Below, one piece after another: positions 24,492-33,407 of a DNA stretch of 64,000 bases (its first letter is position 1; each line of letters starts with the position of its first letter). This DNA comes from an uncultured Oscillospiraceae bacterium (GTDB lineage: Bacteria > Bacillota > Clostridia > Oscillospirales > Acutalibacteraceae). The notes beneath the pieces are model-generated. The model did no database searches and was not told the DNA's origin. It saw only the letters and a list, made by a program, of their open reading frames with translations. Where the stretch lies: positions 1-64,000 of the forward strand of contig UQLQ01000007.1 in the NCBI GenBank assembly GCA_900541905.1. The letters are read 5' to 3'. A program made the translations under genes and the position numbers.

Positions 24492-25826
24492 CTAAAAATT
24501 TCTCAATCCTTTTGGATATCTGTTCTTTAAGCGTCCCGCAGAACATTTTCCGAATCCGGTCAGCACACCTTCCACGGCAATTCCCGTAAATCCTTTCAAA
24601 TGATTCGGCACCGCAATTTCTTCCCCTTTTAAAAACTGTTTGAGCGACGGGTCATCATTGGCAAAGGAAAGCACTTGATACAGCTCTTGCGGTTTTGCCG
24701 CCATAAACAGACCGTGTGCCGGCTCAATTCGATTGGTCTTTCCTTCTCCCAGCGGGACTCCCGCACGCAATACACCCAAACCGTCCAACTGCGGCAAGCC
24801 GTTAGGAAGTAGCAAAAACTGCTCTTTTACTTGCAGTATTTCATGTTCCCACGGTTCTTTCATAACAGAGTTTAACAGTTCCTCAGCCAATTTTACATCT
24901 TGTTTTTGTTTTGGAGTAAATAACTTGGGGTAATCGGGATTCTCTTTGACTCTGCGTAGTTTTGCAACAAAATGTCCGTCTCCGCCGCCCATAGGAAAAA
25001 TACGTCTTGTTTTTTCTAAACCAATGCCCGGGCGTCCAAAGGTAACATCGCTGTTTACCAATTCAAATTCCGGATGACGTTCCAAAAATGCAGATACGGT
25101 ATCCTCGTTTTCTTCTTTGGAAAAAGTGCAAGTAGAGTACACCAAAATTCCGTTTTCTTTTACCGCTTGTGCAGCGGAATCCAAAATCGCAGCTTGCCGT
25201 ACCGCGCATGTCTTTACATGCTCCAAACTCCAATCTGCAACGGCTTGTTCATCTCTTCGGAACATGCCCTCTCCCGAACATGGTGCATCTACCAGTACCT
25301 TATCGAAGAATCCTGCCAGTTTACTGCATAAGACATCAGGATGACACGAAGATACCACTGCATTTCTCACACCCAGCCGTTCTATATTGGACAGTAAAAT
25401 ATTGGCACGATTTTTGACGATTTCATTGGACCATAAAAGACCTTTTCCGTCCAACAAACCTGCAATTTGAGTCGATTTTCCGCCGGGTGCCGCACAAAGG
25501 TCCAATATAGTGTCACCCGGTTTGGGATTGAGAACAGTTACAGCGGAAGCAGCGGAAGGTTCTTGAGAATAAAATGCTCCCGCATGATGCAAGGGCAGTA
25601 TACCAACCTTTGCTTCTTCCTCTTCAATATAGTATGAAAGTGGAGAAAAAGGAGACGGTGATAATGTAAAAGGTAAATTTTTTTTCAAAATTTCCCAAGT
25701 GCATTTCAGAGGATTCAAACGTACTCCCTTTTTAGATGGTCCAGAGTAACTTTCTAAAAATGCAGGATAATCGTCTTGTAAAAGCTGTTCCATTTTATTT
25801 ATAAAATCGATTGGTAAATTTATCAA
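24492..25826 (-). CDS. rsmF: RsmF-like rRNA cytosine-C5 methyltransferase
   Basis: NOL1/NOP2/Sun family enzyme of 444 residues that methylates cytosine in 16S rRNA. Signatures: GVRLNPLKCTW, SAM loop DLCAAPGGKSTQIAGLL, motif IV with its cysteine in VDAPCSGEGMFRRDEQA, and the second catalytic cysteine in YSTCTFSKEENED. The C-terminal third resembles the RsmF/YebU-specific extension. No ATG is available: TTG at 25826 has GGAG 9 nt upstream and yields the usual INLPIDFINKMEQLL start. Confidence 0.9.
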   Translation of the reverse strand: MINLPIDFINKMEQLLQDDYPAFLESYSGPSKKGVRLNPLKCTWEILKKNLPFTLSPSPFSPLSYYIEEEEAKVGILPLHHAGAFYSQEPSAASAVTVLNPKPGDTILDLCAAPGGKSTQIAGLLDGKGLLWSNEIVKNRANILLSNIERLGVRNAVVSSCHPDVLCSKLAGFFDKVLVDAPCSGEGMFRRDEQAVADWSLEHVKTCAVRQAAILDSAAQAVKENGILVYSTCTFSKEENEDTVSAFLERHPEFELVNSDVTFGRPGIGLEKTRRIFPMGGGDGHFVAKLRRVKENPDYPKLFTPKQKQDVKLAEELLNSVMKEPWEHEILQVKEQFLLLPNGLPQLDGLGVLRAGVPLGEGKTNRIEPAHGLFMAAKPQELYQVLSFANDDPSLKQFLKGEEIAVPNHLKGFTGIAVEGVLTGFGKCSAGRLKNRYPKGLRNF

Positions 25827-25903
25827 AAATATCAACTCCAAAACATTTACTCGTATAAAGCAGAGAAAAACGAGACATAATACTGATAAGGGGGTGAATT
25901 CTC

Positions 25904-26062
25904 ATGGATAAACAAAACGCTCAAAACAGAAAAAACACAACTCATGAAAACTGTGGTCATTCTCAAGACGCTCAGAACACAACCACACAAACTCAAACTC
26001 AAAAACAAAATAAAAACAATCAAAACGCTCAAAATAGAAAAAATCAAAATCACAGCAACTAA
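25904..26062 (+). CDS. Small Asn/Gln-rich peptide
   Basis: A 52-codon gene on the plus strand between two minus-strand genes. It has an AGGGGGTG ribosome site 7 nt before the ATG and a strong terminator 20 nt after the stop. The product is hydrophilic and basic, about half Asn plus Gln, with one cysteine. It contains an internal duplication: QNAQNRKN occurs at residues 4-11 and 40-47. Composition recalls small spore-associated or gamma-type SASP proteins of spore formers, but no family motif proves this. Function unknown. Confidence 0.72.
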   Translation: MDKQNAQNRKNTTHENCGHSQDAQNTTTQTQTQKQNKNNQNAQNRKNQNHSN

Positions 26063-26081
26063 CTGTTAGCAATACCTTTTA

Positions 26082-26127
26082 GAAAATCGTTGGATTTTAA
26101 CCACAAATCCAACGGTTTTCTTTTTTT
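26082..26127 (+). terminator. Terminator of the small Asn/Gln-rich gene
   Basis: Arms GAAAATCGTTGGATTT (26082-26097) and AAATCCAACGGTTTTC (26105-26120) with one G-T wobble and a 7-nt loop, then seven T residues. Strong intrinsic terminator on the plus strand. Confidence 0.93.
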
Positions 26128-26175
26128 CATGAAAAAAGTTCTTTACATTTTGGATGCAAAGAACTTAAAAAGAGC

Positions 26176-27102
26176 TTATTCCTTTCGCTTTCTGTTTTTG
26201 ATGATATCTTTCAGCGTCTTTTCCTCTTTTCCATTTTCTTTAAAGCCTTCACCATTAATCTGGCCCGCATCTCCTATGATAATAAAAGCATCAATATCAA
26301 TTTCTTTAATCAGCTGTGTTAAACGATACACTTCATACTTGCGAACCGCACAAAGCAACACATCGCCCTCTTTGCCCGTATAAGCGCCTTTTGATTTTAA
26401 AATGGTCACACCTCTGGACATTTGGCTGATAATTGCCTGAGAAATTTCCTGGCTTTTTTGCGACATAATAAACAGCATTTTTCCTGTGCCGATATCCGTA
26501 CCATACAGTACAGCGTCAATCAAACGTGTTGCCACAAAAATAACAATTACCGCATACATAGCACTTTCCACACTTTTAAATACAATTGCTGAGATGACAA
26601 CCACACACAGGTCAATGAACATCATTAATCTTCCCATTGAAAAATGAGGAAAACGTCTTCCCAGCAATCTGGCTGCCGTATCCGTTCCTCCTGTGGTACC
26701 GCCGCGAATAAAGATAAGCGCCAAACCCGCGCCTTCCGTTACGCCCGCAAAAATAGCCACCAACATTTGATCCCCTTGATACGGGGGAATAAACATAGCG
26801 ATTACGTCAATGGAAATCGAAGTTAAAATAATCGCAAAAATGGTTTTTACCACCAGCTTATAGCCTAATTCCACAATTGCCCAAATAATCAAAGGTGCAT
26901 TTAAGATCAAAGCCATGGTACCAACCGGTGTATGAATCAATGAGTTTAAAATAATAGAAATACCCGTTACGCCGCCGGGAGCAATTTGGTTTGGTTCAGA
27001 AAACACAGAAACCGAGATACCGTATAAAATACCGCCCAATGTAAAACATAAAATATCTAAAAAAATATTTTTTGCAATATTTCGTTTGTTTTGTAATTCC
27101 AT
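26176..27102 (-). CDS. YitT-family membrane protein (DUF161/DUF2179)
   Basis: A 308-residue integral membrane protein of unknown function. Around six hydrophobic segments fill the first 200 residues (GGILYGISVSVF, GGVTGISIILNS, IWAIVELGYKL and others), including the glycine-rich IFIRGGTTGGTDTAARLL typical of YitT. The last 100 residues form the cytoplasmic DUF2179 domain (RGVTILKSKGAYTGKEGDVL). The ATG at 27102 is preferred over 27108 because AAGGTG lies 8 nt upstream of it. Monocistronic in appearance. Confidence 0.92.
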   Translation of the reverse strand: MELQNKRNIAKNIFLDILCFTLGGILYGISVSVFSEPNQIAPGGVTGISIILNSLIHTPVGTMALILNAPLIIWAIVELGYKLVVKTIFAIILTSISIDVIAMFIPPYQGDQMLVAIFAGVTEGAGLALIFIRGGTTGGTDTAARLLGRRFPHFSMGRLMMFIDLCVVVISAIVFKSVESAMYAVIVIFVATRLIDAVLYGTDIGTGKMLFIMSQKSQEISQAIISQMSRGVTILKSKGAYTGKEGDVLLCAVRKYEVYRLTQLIKEIDIDAFIIIGDAGQINGEGFKENGKEEKTLKDIIKNRKRKE

Positions 27103-27210
27103 TACCATATCACCTTCTTCTTACAGTCAAGGATACCATATGAAATATACACAGATATGGTTCCCCTACGTTACTTGCAATCAGTGTTAGTGTATGACAA
27201 TACAATCAAA

Positions 27211-27606
27211 TTAACACGACTTTTCACAAATAATTGAAAATAGTTGCCGCAATCTATCAATTTCACCTTTTAAATATAAATAACCAAACATTGCTTCAAA
27301 ACCTGTGGCTGCGTGGTAATCGGCAGGTTCCGCATTTTTGGGAATCGAAGTATTGGCATTCCTTCCTCTTTTAAAAACCGCTATCTCTTCTTCTGTTAAA
27401 ATTGGCATGAGCAGTTCCATAAACTTTGCCTGCGCTTGACACCGCACCTGCGCCACTGCGTTTTGATGCAATTTTTTAACAGGACAGTTGGCAAGGCACA
27501 CCAAACGCTCTCTCACAAATAATTCAAATGCCGCGTCTCCAACAAACGCCAATGTCAGAGGACTTAGTTGTTTCGGGTCACACGCTTCATTAAATAACCG
27601 TTCCAT
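27211..27606 (-). CDS. mrnC: Mini-ribonuclease III
   Basis: A 131-residue RNase III-like enzyme without a dsRNA-binding domain; in bacilli it matures 23S rRNA. The catalytic helix motif is LAFVGDAAFELFVRE, and the C-terminal active-site part is YHAATGFEAMFGYLYLKG. Length matches Mini-III. It lies 11 nt after obg on the same strand, so the two are probably co-transcribed, coupling two ribosome-assembly factors. Confidence 0.95.
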   Translation of the reverse strand: MERLFNEACDPKQLSPLTLAFVGDAAFELFVRERLVCLANCPVKKLHQNAVAQVRCQAQAKFMELLMPILTEEEIAVFKRGRNANTSIPKNAEPADYHAATGFEAMFGYLYLKGEIDRLRQLFSIICEKSC

Positions 27607-27617
27607 ACTTCCTCCAA

Positions 27618-28889
27618 CTATTCAACAAAATCAAATTCCAAATCATACAGGCTTACGGTATCGCCTTCCTCAATTCCTGCGTTGCGCAGTGCATCAATTA
27701 CGCCCGAATGAATCAAAACGCGCTGGAAGTATTGCAAAGATTCATAATCGTCAAAGTCTACGGTTTTCATAATGGCAAGCAGCCATTCTCCTTCAACCAC
27801 ATAAATATCACCCTGTTTTGTAACCTCTACGTGATGCTTTCCAATTTCATCAATCGGCTTCACAGGAGCTGCTTCCGGTTCAAAATGACGAACCGGAGGA
27901 AGCTTGCTCAATTTTTCTTCAATGCTTTTCAGCACAGGGTCTACACCATAACGAATTGCTGCCATAATCGGATAAAATTCATACCCTTGCTCTGTTACAA
28001 ATTTCTCAAATTCCGCAATTTGCTCATCCGTCGCAAGGTCTGCTTTGTTTCCTACCACAATCATAGGGCGTTGAGCCAATTCAGGATTGAATTTTTGGAG
28101 TTCCTGATTAATCACGTTGAAATCTTCTTTTGGATCTCTTCCCTCACTGCCCGAAACATCTACCACGTGCACCAGCATACGACAGCGTTCCACGTGGCGA
28201 AGAAATTGGTGTCCCAAGCCGACACCTTCCCAAGCACCTTCAATCAGCCCAGGAATATCCGCAATTACAAAAGAATTGCCTTCTTCCATTCGAACTACAC
28301 CTAAAACGGGAGTCAATGTGGTAAAATGATAATTTGCAATATTTGGTTTTGCTTCACTGACCACAGAAATAAATGTGGATTTGCCAACATTTGGATAGCC
28401 AACCAAACCGACATCCGCAAGCAGTTTCAATTCCAAAATAACTTCCATGCTTTCTCCGGGAATTCCCGGTTTTGCAAAGCGAGGCGTTTGTCTTGTGGGA
28501 GTTGCAAAATGTGCATTTCCCCAGCCGCCTTTACCGCCTTTGAGTATGACTTGTGGTTCAGGCGTGGAGAGATCTGCTACAATACGTCCTGTTTCTGCTT
28601 CTTTGATTAAAGTTCCCTGCGGAACTTTAATCACCAAATCTTCTGCATTTTTTCCGTTACAGCGGTTTTTTCTTCCGTTTTCGCCGTTTGGGGCCAAATA
28701 TTTTCTTTTATAGCGGAAGTCAGCCAAAGTAGATAAATTGGTATCCACCTGAAAGACAATATTACCGCCGCGGCCGCCGTCACCTCCGTCAGGTCCTCCT
28801 GCGGCAACATATTTTTCTCTATGAAAGGCAACTGCGCCGTTACCGCCGTCACCTGCCTTTATTTTAATTTTTGCAACATCAATAAACAT
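27618..28889 (-). CDS. obg: Obg/CgtA ribosome-assembly GTPase
   Basis: A 423-residue GTPase involved in 50S assembly and, in spore formers, in starting sporulation. The Gly-rich Obg fold occupies residues 1-158 (AGDGGNGAVAFHREKYV, GGDGGRGGNIVF). Then follow the G domain with GYPNVGKSTFIS (G1), ADIPGLIEGAWEGVGLG (G3) and VGNKADLA (G4), and a C-terminal OCT domain. It lies downstream of rpmA, the usual Firmicute arrangement, but a terminator at 29046-29067 separates them. Confidence 0.97.
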   Translation of the reverse strand: MFIDVAKIKIKAGDGGNGAVAFHREKYVAAGGPDGGDGGRGGNIVFQVDTNLSTLADFRYKRKYLAPNGENGRKNRCNGKNAEDLVIKVPQGTLIKEAETGRIVADLSTPEPQVILKGGKGGWGNAHFATPTRQTPRFAKPGIPGESMEVILELKLLADVGLVGYPNVGKSTFISVVSEAKPNIANYHFTTLTPVLGVVRMEEGNSFVIADIPGLIEGAWEGVGLGHQFLRHVERCRMLVHVVDVSGSEGRDPKEDFNVINQELQKFNPELAQRPMIVVGNKADLATDEQIAEFEKFVTEQGYEFYPIMAAIRYGVDPVLKSIEEKLSKLPPVRHFEPEAAPVKPIDEIGKHHVEVTKQGDIYVVEGEWLLAIMKTVDFDDYESLQYFQRVLIHSGVIDALRNAGIEEGDTVSLYDLEFDFVE

Positions 28890-29045
28890 CGTTTTCTAAC
28901 CGCCGTTTCTCCATATCTGATGGAACAATTTTCTTCTTATCGTTTGTTATACTGATTTTAACACCAAACAGACAAAACTGCAATGTATAAATGCCTGAGA
29001 GAAAATAAGATTTTTAATCATAGTATAAACAAAATAACATAAAAA

Positions 29046-29067
29046 AACCCGGGAACAAGTCCCAGGT
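29046..29067 (-). terminator. Terminator downstream of rpmA
   Basis: On the minus strand AACCTGGGA pairs with TCCCGGGTT (one T-G wobble), followed by TTTTTTT. It lies about 25 nt after the rpmA stop codon. Confidence 0.88.
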
Positions 29068-29092
29068 TCTTCAAACAATTTTAAAAATAAAA

Positions 29093-29377
29093 TTATTGCT
29101 CAACAGCGTAAACGCTAACTTTTTTACGGTCACGACCATAACGTTCAAATTTTACTTTGCCGTCAACCAAAGCAAACAGAGAATCATCGGAACCTCTGCC
29201 TACGTTCTCGCCTGGATGAATGTGTGTACCACGTTGTTTTACAAGAATGTTACCTGCAAGAACAAATTGACCGTCTGCACGTTTTACACCAAGACGTTTA
29301 GACTCGGAATCACGGCCGTTTTTTGTGGAACCCATACCTTTTTTATGAGCGAACAATTGAATGTTAATCTTTAGCAT
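29093..29377 (-). CDS. rpmA: Ribosomal protein L27 with cleavable N-terminal extension
   Basis: Large-subunit protein of 94 residues. The start LKINIQLFAHKKGMGSTKNG contains the Firmicute-specific leader ending in QLFA, which must be removed to expose the N-terminus that reaches the peptidyl-transferase centre. The protease that does this, Prp, is encoded immediately upstream. The rest of the sequence (LGVKRADGQFVLAGNILVKQ) is standard L27. Confidence 0.98.
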   Translation of the reverse strand: MLKINIQLFAHKKGMGSTKNGRDSESKRLGVKRADGQFVLAGNILVKQRGTHIHPGENVGRGSDDSLFALVDGKVKFERYGRDRKKVSVYAVEQ

Positions 29378-29380
29378 TAC

Positions 29381-29701
29381 TTACACCTCCAAATAATTGA
29401 CTTGAATACGATCCGGATACTGCTCCTCAATTCCAATTAAATGAAGCTTGAGACCTGTGAGCAAATCGCGGCAGCGAAGTGCATCACCAGCAGCAACTTT
29501 CACAAACATCATACCGTCTTCCACAGCAACTTCTGTGTCCGCTTTTATGATTTCTGTAATGGTATTTGCCGTCATATATGCTACAGATGAAACTGCAGCA
29601 CATACAATATCCTCACCCGGGTCAGCATAACCAGCATGACCTTCCATCACAAAGCCAACTAAGTTGCCGGAAGCTTCCGATAAAAAGCGTACGAATATCA
29701 T
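29381..29701 (-). CDS. prp: Ribosomal-processing cysteine protease Prp
   Basis: A 106-residue cysteine protease that cuts the L27 leader after QLFA. The catalytic pair lies in MEGHAGYADPGEDIVCAAVS: the histidine of GHAGYA and the cysteine of IVCAAVS. It sits between rplU and rpmA, its normal place in Firmicutes; its ATG overlaps the last base of the rplU stop, and it ends 3 nt before rpmA. Confidence 0.96.
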   Translation of the reverse strand: MIFVRFLSEASGNLVGFVMEGHAGYADPGEDIVCAAVSSVAYMTANTITEIIKADTEVAVEDGMMFVKVAAGDALRCRDLLTGLKLHLIGIEEQYPDRIQVNYLEV

Positions 29702-30009
29702 TACGCGTTGATAGCGGAAATTTCAACCTTTGTATATGGTTGTCTGTGGCCCATTTTACGTTTAGAACCTTTTTTCGGTCTGTAAGTGAACACTGTGATT
29801 TTTTTACCCTTACCGTTTTTCAGCACTTTACCTGTAACGGAAGCACCTTCTACGTAAGGAGTACCAATCTTCAAACCGTTCTCGCCACCAAGTGCAACCA
29901 CTTGGAATTTAACCTCGGAATTTTCTTCTTGTGCAAGCTTTTCCACATAAATGACGTCGCCATTTTGTACTTTATATTGCTTGCCGCCTGTTTCAATTAC
30001 TGCAAACAT
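29701..30009 (-). CDS. rplU: Ribosomal protein L21
   Basis: Large-subunit protein of 102 residues. MFAVIETGGKQYKVQNGDVI at the start and KKGSKRKMGHRQPYTKVEI near the end are family signatures. First gene of the rplU-prp-rpmA operon, behind a strong promoter and a structured leader. Confidence 0.98.
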   Translation of the reverse strand: MFAVIETGGKQYKVQNGDVIYVEKLAQEENSEVKFQVVALGGENGLKIGTPYVEGASVTGKVLKNGKGKKITVFTYRPKKGSKRKMGHRQPYTKVEISAINA

Positions 30010-30088
30010 GAATCTAAGGCCCTGCCTTTTCTATAATCTCGCTATTATCAGGTGGGAATATCCGCTTAAAACCCGTAATATGCGGCTT
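30010..30088 (-). ncRNA. Probable L21 leader RNA
   Basis: The transcript between the promoter and rplU is about 75 nt and can fold: on the minus strand CCGC pairs with GCGG around ATATTACGGGTTTTAA, followed by CCCACCTG and an AT-rich hairpin before the start codon. Firmicute rplU genes carry a conserved autoregulatory leader of similar size and position bound by L21. I assign it mainly by position and partial motif resemblance. Confidence 0.5.
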
Positions 30089-30092
30089 ATCA

Positions 30093-30121
30093 ATAATAGC
30101 ACAAATATACAAGCTTGTCAA
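30093..30121 (-). promoter_or_regulatory. Sigma-A promoter of rplU-prp-rpmA
   Basis: Minus-strand TTGACA (30116-30121), 17-nt spacer, TATTAT (30093-30098): near-consensus, as expected for a ribosomal protein operon. Confidence 0.9.
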
Positions 30122-30159
30122 CAAAATATACGTGTTTTATGAAAGTTTGTATGGTCCTC

Positions 30160-31047
30160 TTATTTTTTTCTGGAAGCAAGGTATTCCGCCAATTCTTTCA
30201 AGTATTGTGTGTCACCCTGAAAGGATTCCAAAGCATGAACAGCCGTTTGTGTCAGCTGCTGTACCAATGCCTTTGCCTGCTGCATGCCCAATATGGAAAC
30301 ATACGTGCTTTTATCGTTTGCTACATCGCTTCCTACTTGCTTACCAAGCGTTGCGGTATCTCCTTCAATGTCCAAAATATCATCTACAATCTGGAATGCC
30401 AACCCAATCGCATCAGCGTATTCCTGTGCTGCCTGTAACTCTTTTTCACTGCCGCCGCCAAGCACACATCCCATTTGTACACAGGCTGAAATCAGTGCTC
30501 CCGTTTTTCCCTCATCCATCTTACGCAGGGTTTCCAGCGGAATTTTCGTTCCCTCTGACAGCAAATCAATCACCTGTCCGCCTACCATTCCGTCAGCGCC
30601 GATTGCTTTGCCTAAAATGCCTGCTGCGCTTGCAGCACGATGAGCGCCCGCTTTTGCAATCGATTCCTCGCTTAACATCACTTCAAATGCAAGCGCCTGC
30701 AATGCATCGCCTGCAAGTAGAGCCATATCCTCCCCATATACTTTATGATTGGAAGGCTTTCCTCTGCGCATATCGTCGTTGTCCATACATGGCAAATCGT
30801 CATGAATCAAAGAATAGGTGTGTACCATTTCTACTGCGCAGGCAAACGGCATTGCAGCTTCTTGACTGCCGCCGCACAAGCGGTTAAACTCCAACACCAA
30901 AATGGGACGAATGCGTTTGCCTCCGTCTAATAAGCTATACGTCATAGATTGTACCAATCGCTCTTGTAAACCACCTGTTTGGGGTAAATAATGTTTTAAT
31001 GCGGTTTCTATTTGATTACAATATTGTTCGGTCAAATTACTCATCAT
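30160..31047 (-). CDS. ispA: Polyprenyl synthetase (farnesyl diphosphate synthase type)
   Basis: A 295-residue trans-prenyltransferase that builds C15 diphosphate from isopentenyl and dimethylallyl diphosphate. First aspartate-rich motif LIHDDLPCMDNDDMRRG, second FQIVDDILDIEGD, and the early GGKRIRPILVLE. Context fits: its start overlaps the end of xseB, and the xseA-xseB-ispA order is common in Firmicutes. Two adjacent ATGs (31047, 31044) are possible. Confidence 0.95.
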   Translation of the reverse strand: MMSNLTEQYCNQIETALKHYLPQTGGLQERLVQSMTYSLLDGGKRIRPILVLEFNRLCGGSQEAAMPFACAVEMVHTYSLIHDDLPCMDNDDMRRGKPSNHKVYGEDMALLAGDALQALAFEVMLSEESIAKAGAHRAASAAGILGKAIGADGMVGGQVIDLLSEGTKIPLETLRKMDEGKTGALISACVQMGCVLGGGSEKELQAAQEYADAIGLAFQIVDDILDIEGDTATLGKQVGSDVANDKSTYVSILGMQQAKALVQQLTQTAVHALESFQGDTQYLKELAEYLASRKK

Positions 31048-31261
31048 CTTCCCCGCTTTCAGTTCTACCTTGTTCCAAAGCAGTCATTTGGGTAATTTTC
31101 TGCTCTGCTTTATTTAATTTGTCATAGCAGAAAGATGCCAATTCTGTACCTTTTTCAAATAATTTTAAAGATTCATCCAGTGAAGTTTCTCCGCTTTCCA
31201 GCTTTACGACAATTTCATTTAACTGATTCATAGCGGTTTCAAATGACATATTTTTATTCAT
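31037..31261 (-). CDS. xseB: Exodeoxyribonuclease VII small subunit
   Basis: A 74-residue helical subunit of exonuclease VII, which degrades single-stranded DNA from both ends. Motif FETAMNQLNEIVVKLESGE and ESLKLFEKGTELASFCYDKL are diagnostic. It overlaps xseA by 8 nt and ispA by 11 nt, so translation is coupled. Confidence 0.96.
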   Translation of the reverse strand: MNKNMSFETAMNQLNEIVVKLESGETSLDESLKLFEKGTELASFCYDKLNKAEQKITQMTALEQGRTESGEDDE

Positions 31262-32468
31262 TGCATTTCACCTCATCTACCGTACAATCCAATACACCGT
31301 CTGATAGTGTAACCGTTACCTGCTGACCTGTGCAGACTTGTGCTGTACTTTTTATGGTTTGTTGATTTTTATCTTGTGTAATGGCATAACCGCGGGACAA
31401 TACCTGCAAGGGACTGAGTGTATGCAGCTGTCCGCTTAATTTACTCAAGCGATGTGCTTCGGCCTCTGTTTTACGCTTCATTGCCGAAGAAAGCTGTTCC
31501 GTATAACGGTCCAACTTCATCGTTTCCATAGCCACTCTTGTTTGCGGAGTTTGAAAAGATTTCGAAGTAACTAATCTATGTAATTGTTCATGATAACTTC
31601 TCATACGTGTCCGAATCAAATGTGTCAGTGTAAATTGATAGGAACGCAGCGTGTCTTTTAATTCCAGCTGGTCAGGAACCGCCAGCTCTGCCGCCGCCGA
31701 CGGGGTTGCCGCACGACAGTCTGCAACAAAGTCGCATATGGTGATATCCGTTTCGTGCCCCACAGCCGAAATAATCGGAATAGAAGATGCGGCAACGGCA
31801 CGGGCAACGATTTCTTCGTTGAACGCCCATAAATCTTCCATAGAACCGCCGCCTCTGCCTACAATCAGTACGTCCGCCGCTTTTTTGCGGTTAAACAGTT
31901 TAATGGCCTGCACCACTTGTTCCGCAGCGCCTTCTCCCTGTACTTTTACAGGACAAAGGACCAATTCCGCCAAAGGGTATCGACGTGCCATAACCTGCTG
32001 AATATCATGAATCACTGCGCCCGTCGGAGAGGTAATCACTCCCACCTTGTTCGGAAACTCGGGAAGCAGCTGTTTTTTATTGGTATCAAACAAACCTTCT
32101 GCTGCCAGTTTTTCTTTTAATTGTTCGTAAGCCAAATTCAACGCACCCAACCCATCGGGCTGCATATCTTCGATATAAAGCTGATATTGACCGCTTTGTT
32201 CATACAAAGATACTCTTCCGCGTACCAACACCTTCATACCGTCTTTCGGTTCAAAGCGCAAGCGGCTTGCGTAGGAGGAAAACATAACCGCTTTGATGAC
32301 ACATTTTTCATCCTTCAAAGACAAATATAAATGTCCCGAACGATAATGATTTGTAAAATTGGAAACCTCGCCGCTGACAAACACCCTGTTGAGGGAAGGG
32401 TCTCCGTCCAGCAGCGATTTTACATACATATTCAACTGTGAAACGGTTAAAACAGATGGTGCATTCAT
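31254..32468 (-). CDS. xseA: Exodeoxyribonuclease VII large subunit
   Basis: Catalytic subunit of 404 residues. An N-terminal OB fold (VSGEVSNFTNHYRSGHLYLS) is followed by the catalytic region with GVITSPTGAVIHDI, VGRGGGSMEDLWAFNEE and SAVGHETDITICDFVADCRA, and then a coiled-coil-rich C-terminal part. The ATG follows the stop of the upstream TsaD-like gene directly. Confidence 0.97.
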   Translation of the reverse strand: MNAPSVLTVSQLNMYVKSLLDGDPSLNRVFVSGEVSNFTNHYRSGHLYLSLKDEKCVIKAVMFSSYASRLRFEPKDGMKVLVRGRVSLYEQSGQYQLYIEDMQPDGLGALNLAYEQLKEKLAAEGLFDTNKKQLLPEFPNKVGVITSPTGAVIHDIQQVMARRYPLAELVLCPVKVQGEGAAEQVVQAIKLFNRKKAADVLIVGRGGGSMEDLWAFNEEIVARAVAASSIPIISAVGHETDITICDFVADCRAATPSAAAELAVPDQLELKDTLRSYQFTLTHLIRTRMRSYHEQLHRLVTSKSFQTPQTRVAMETMKLDRYTEQLSSAMKRKTEAEAHRLSKLSGQLHTLSPLQVLSRGYAITQDKNQQTIKSTAQVCTGQQVTVTLSDGVLDCTVDEVKCNE

Positions 32469-33407
32469 TTACAATTGACCTTCTTTCATAGCAGTTAATA
32501 CTGCAATACCCGCTGCGTTATCCGCAGAATATTCCGGCGGTGCAAAACAAGCGCCGTACTTGTTTGTCAGCGCCTGACGAATGATGCTGTTTGACATCAC
32601 GCCGCCTGCAAACAGCAACGGCAATTTTCCGTACGTCTGCAATAATGTTTGCGAAGCATAATCCAAAGCTGCCAAAATAGAATCCAAACAAAAGCGTGCA
32701 ATTTCTTCCTTTGGATGTCCTGTTTCCAATAATTTTTTACATTGATTTTCAATGCCTGACAGAGAAAAATCCTGTCCTTTTACGGATGCTTTTACTTTAC
32801 ACGGCTGCTCCCATTGTAATGCCAGTTGCTCTAACTCTTTCCCTGCGGGAAAGGAAAGTCCCAGCATTACTCCTACACGGTCTACGGCTTGTCCTCCTTT
32901 TAAATCAAGTGAACAAGAAACGATTTCCGCGGTAAAGATACGCTCTTTATCGGGATGAACCAACACAGCTTCTGTGGTTCCGCCTGACACATGAAATGCA
33001 ATCAAAGGGTGAGACAGCAAATCCAAACGGCCTGCGCCATATAATGCCGCCCCAATATGCCCTCCCTGATGAGAGAACGAATAAAGCGGAATACCATGCG
33101 TTTTCGCAATCACTTTTGCAATACCTGTTCCTACTGAAAAACAAGGCATATACGAACCCTCAGCATCTCTGGGTTTTACAGAAACTCCCACTGCTTTGGG
33201 CACATAGTCATCCTTCCATAACGCATCCAATAAATCCGGAATATGTTGTGTATGGTGAAAAACGGCGTCACTTTGCCGTAATCCCAATTCTCCCTGTTTC
33301 ACGGGAAGTAATTTTTTCTGTTGTACCACACTTTTATCCGTCTCATGGAGCACAGCCGTGGAAGTTGTGTAATTGCTGGTATCAATTCCTAAATATACAT
33401 TACGCAT
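32469..33407 (-). CDS. TsaD/Kae1-like M22 family protein (paralogue)
   Basis: A 312-residue ASKHA-fold protein related to TsaD, the tRNA threonylcarbamoyl transferase. The start YLGIDTSNYTTS is TsaD-like, but the metal motif normally HxxxH appears here as SHQGGHIGAA, and LIAFHVSGGTTEAVLV, LDLKGGQAVDRVGVMLGLSFP and FAGGVMSNS follow. The nusB-xseA position is typical of a clostridial M22 paralogue distinct from true tsaD. The frame is open to 33470, but the ATG at 33407 has GGAG 7 nt upstream and overlaps nusB by 8 nt. Function unproven. Confidence 0.85.
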   Translation of the reverse strand: MRNVYLGIDTSNYTTSTAVLHETDKSVVQQKKLLPVKQGELGLRQSDAVFHHTQHIPDLLDALWKDDYVPKAVGVSVKPRDAEGSYMPCFSVGTGIAKVIAKTHGIPLYSFSHQGGHIGAALYGAGRLDLLSHPLIAFHVSGGTTEAVLVHPDKERIFTAEIVSCSLDLKGGQAVDRVGVMLGLSFPAGKELEQLALQWEQPCKVKASVKGQDFSLSGIENQCKKLLETGHPKEEIARFCLDSILAALDYASQTLLQTYGKLPLLFAGGVMSNSIIRQALTNKYGACFAPPEYSADNAAGIAVLTAMKEGQL

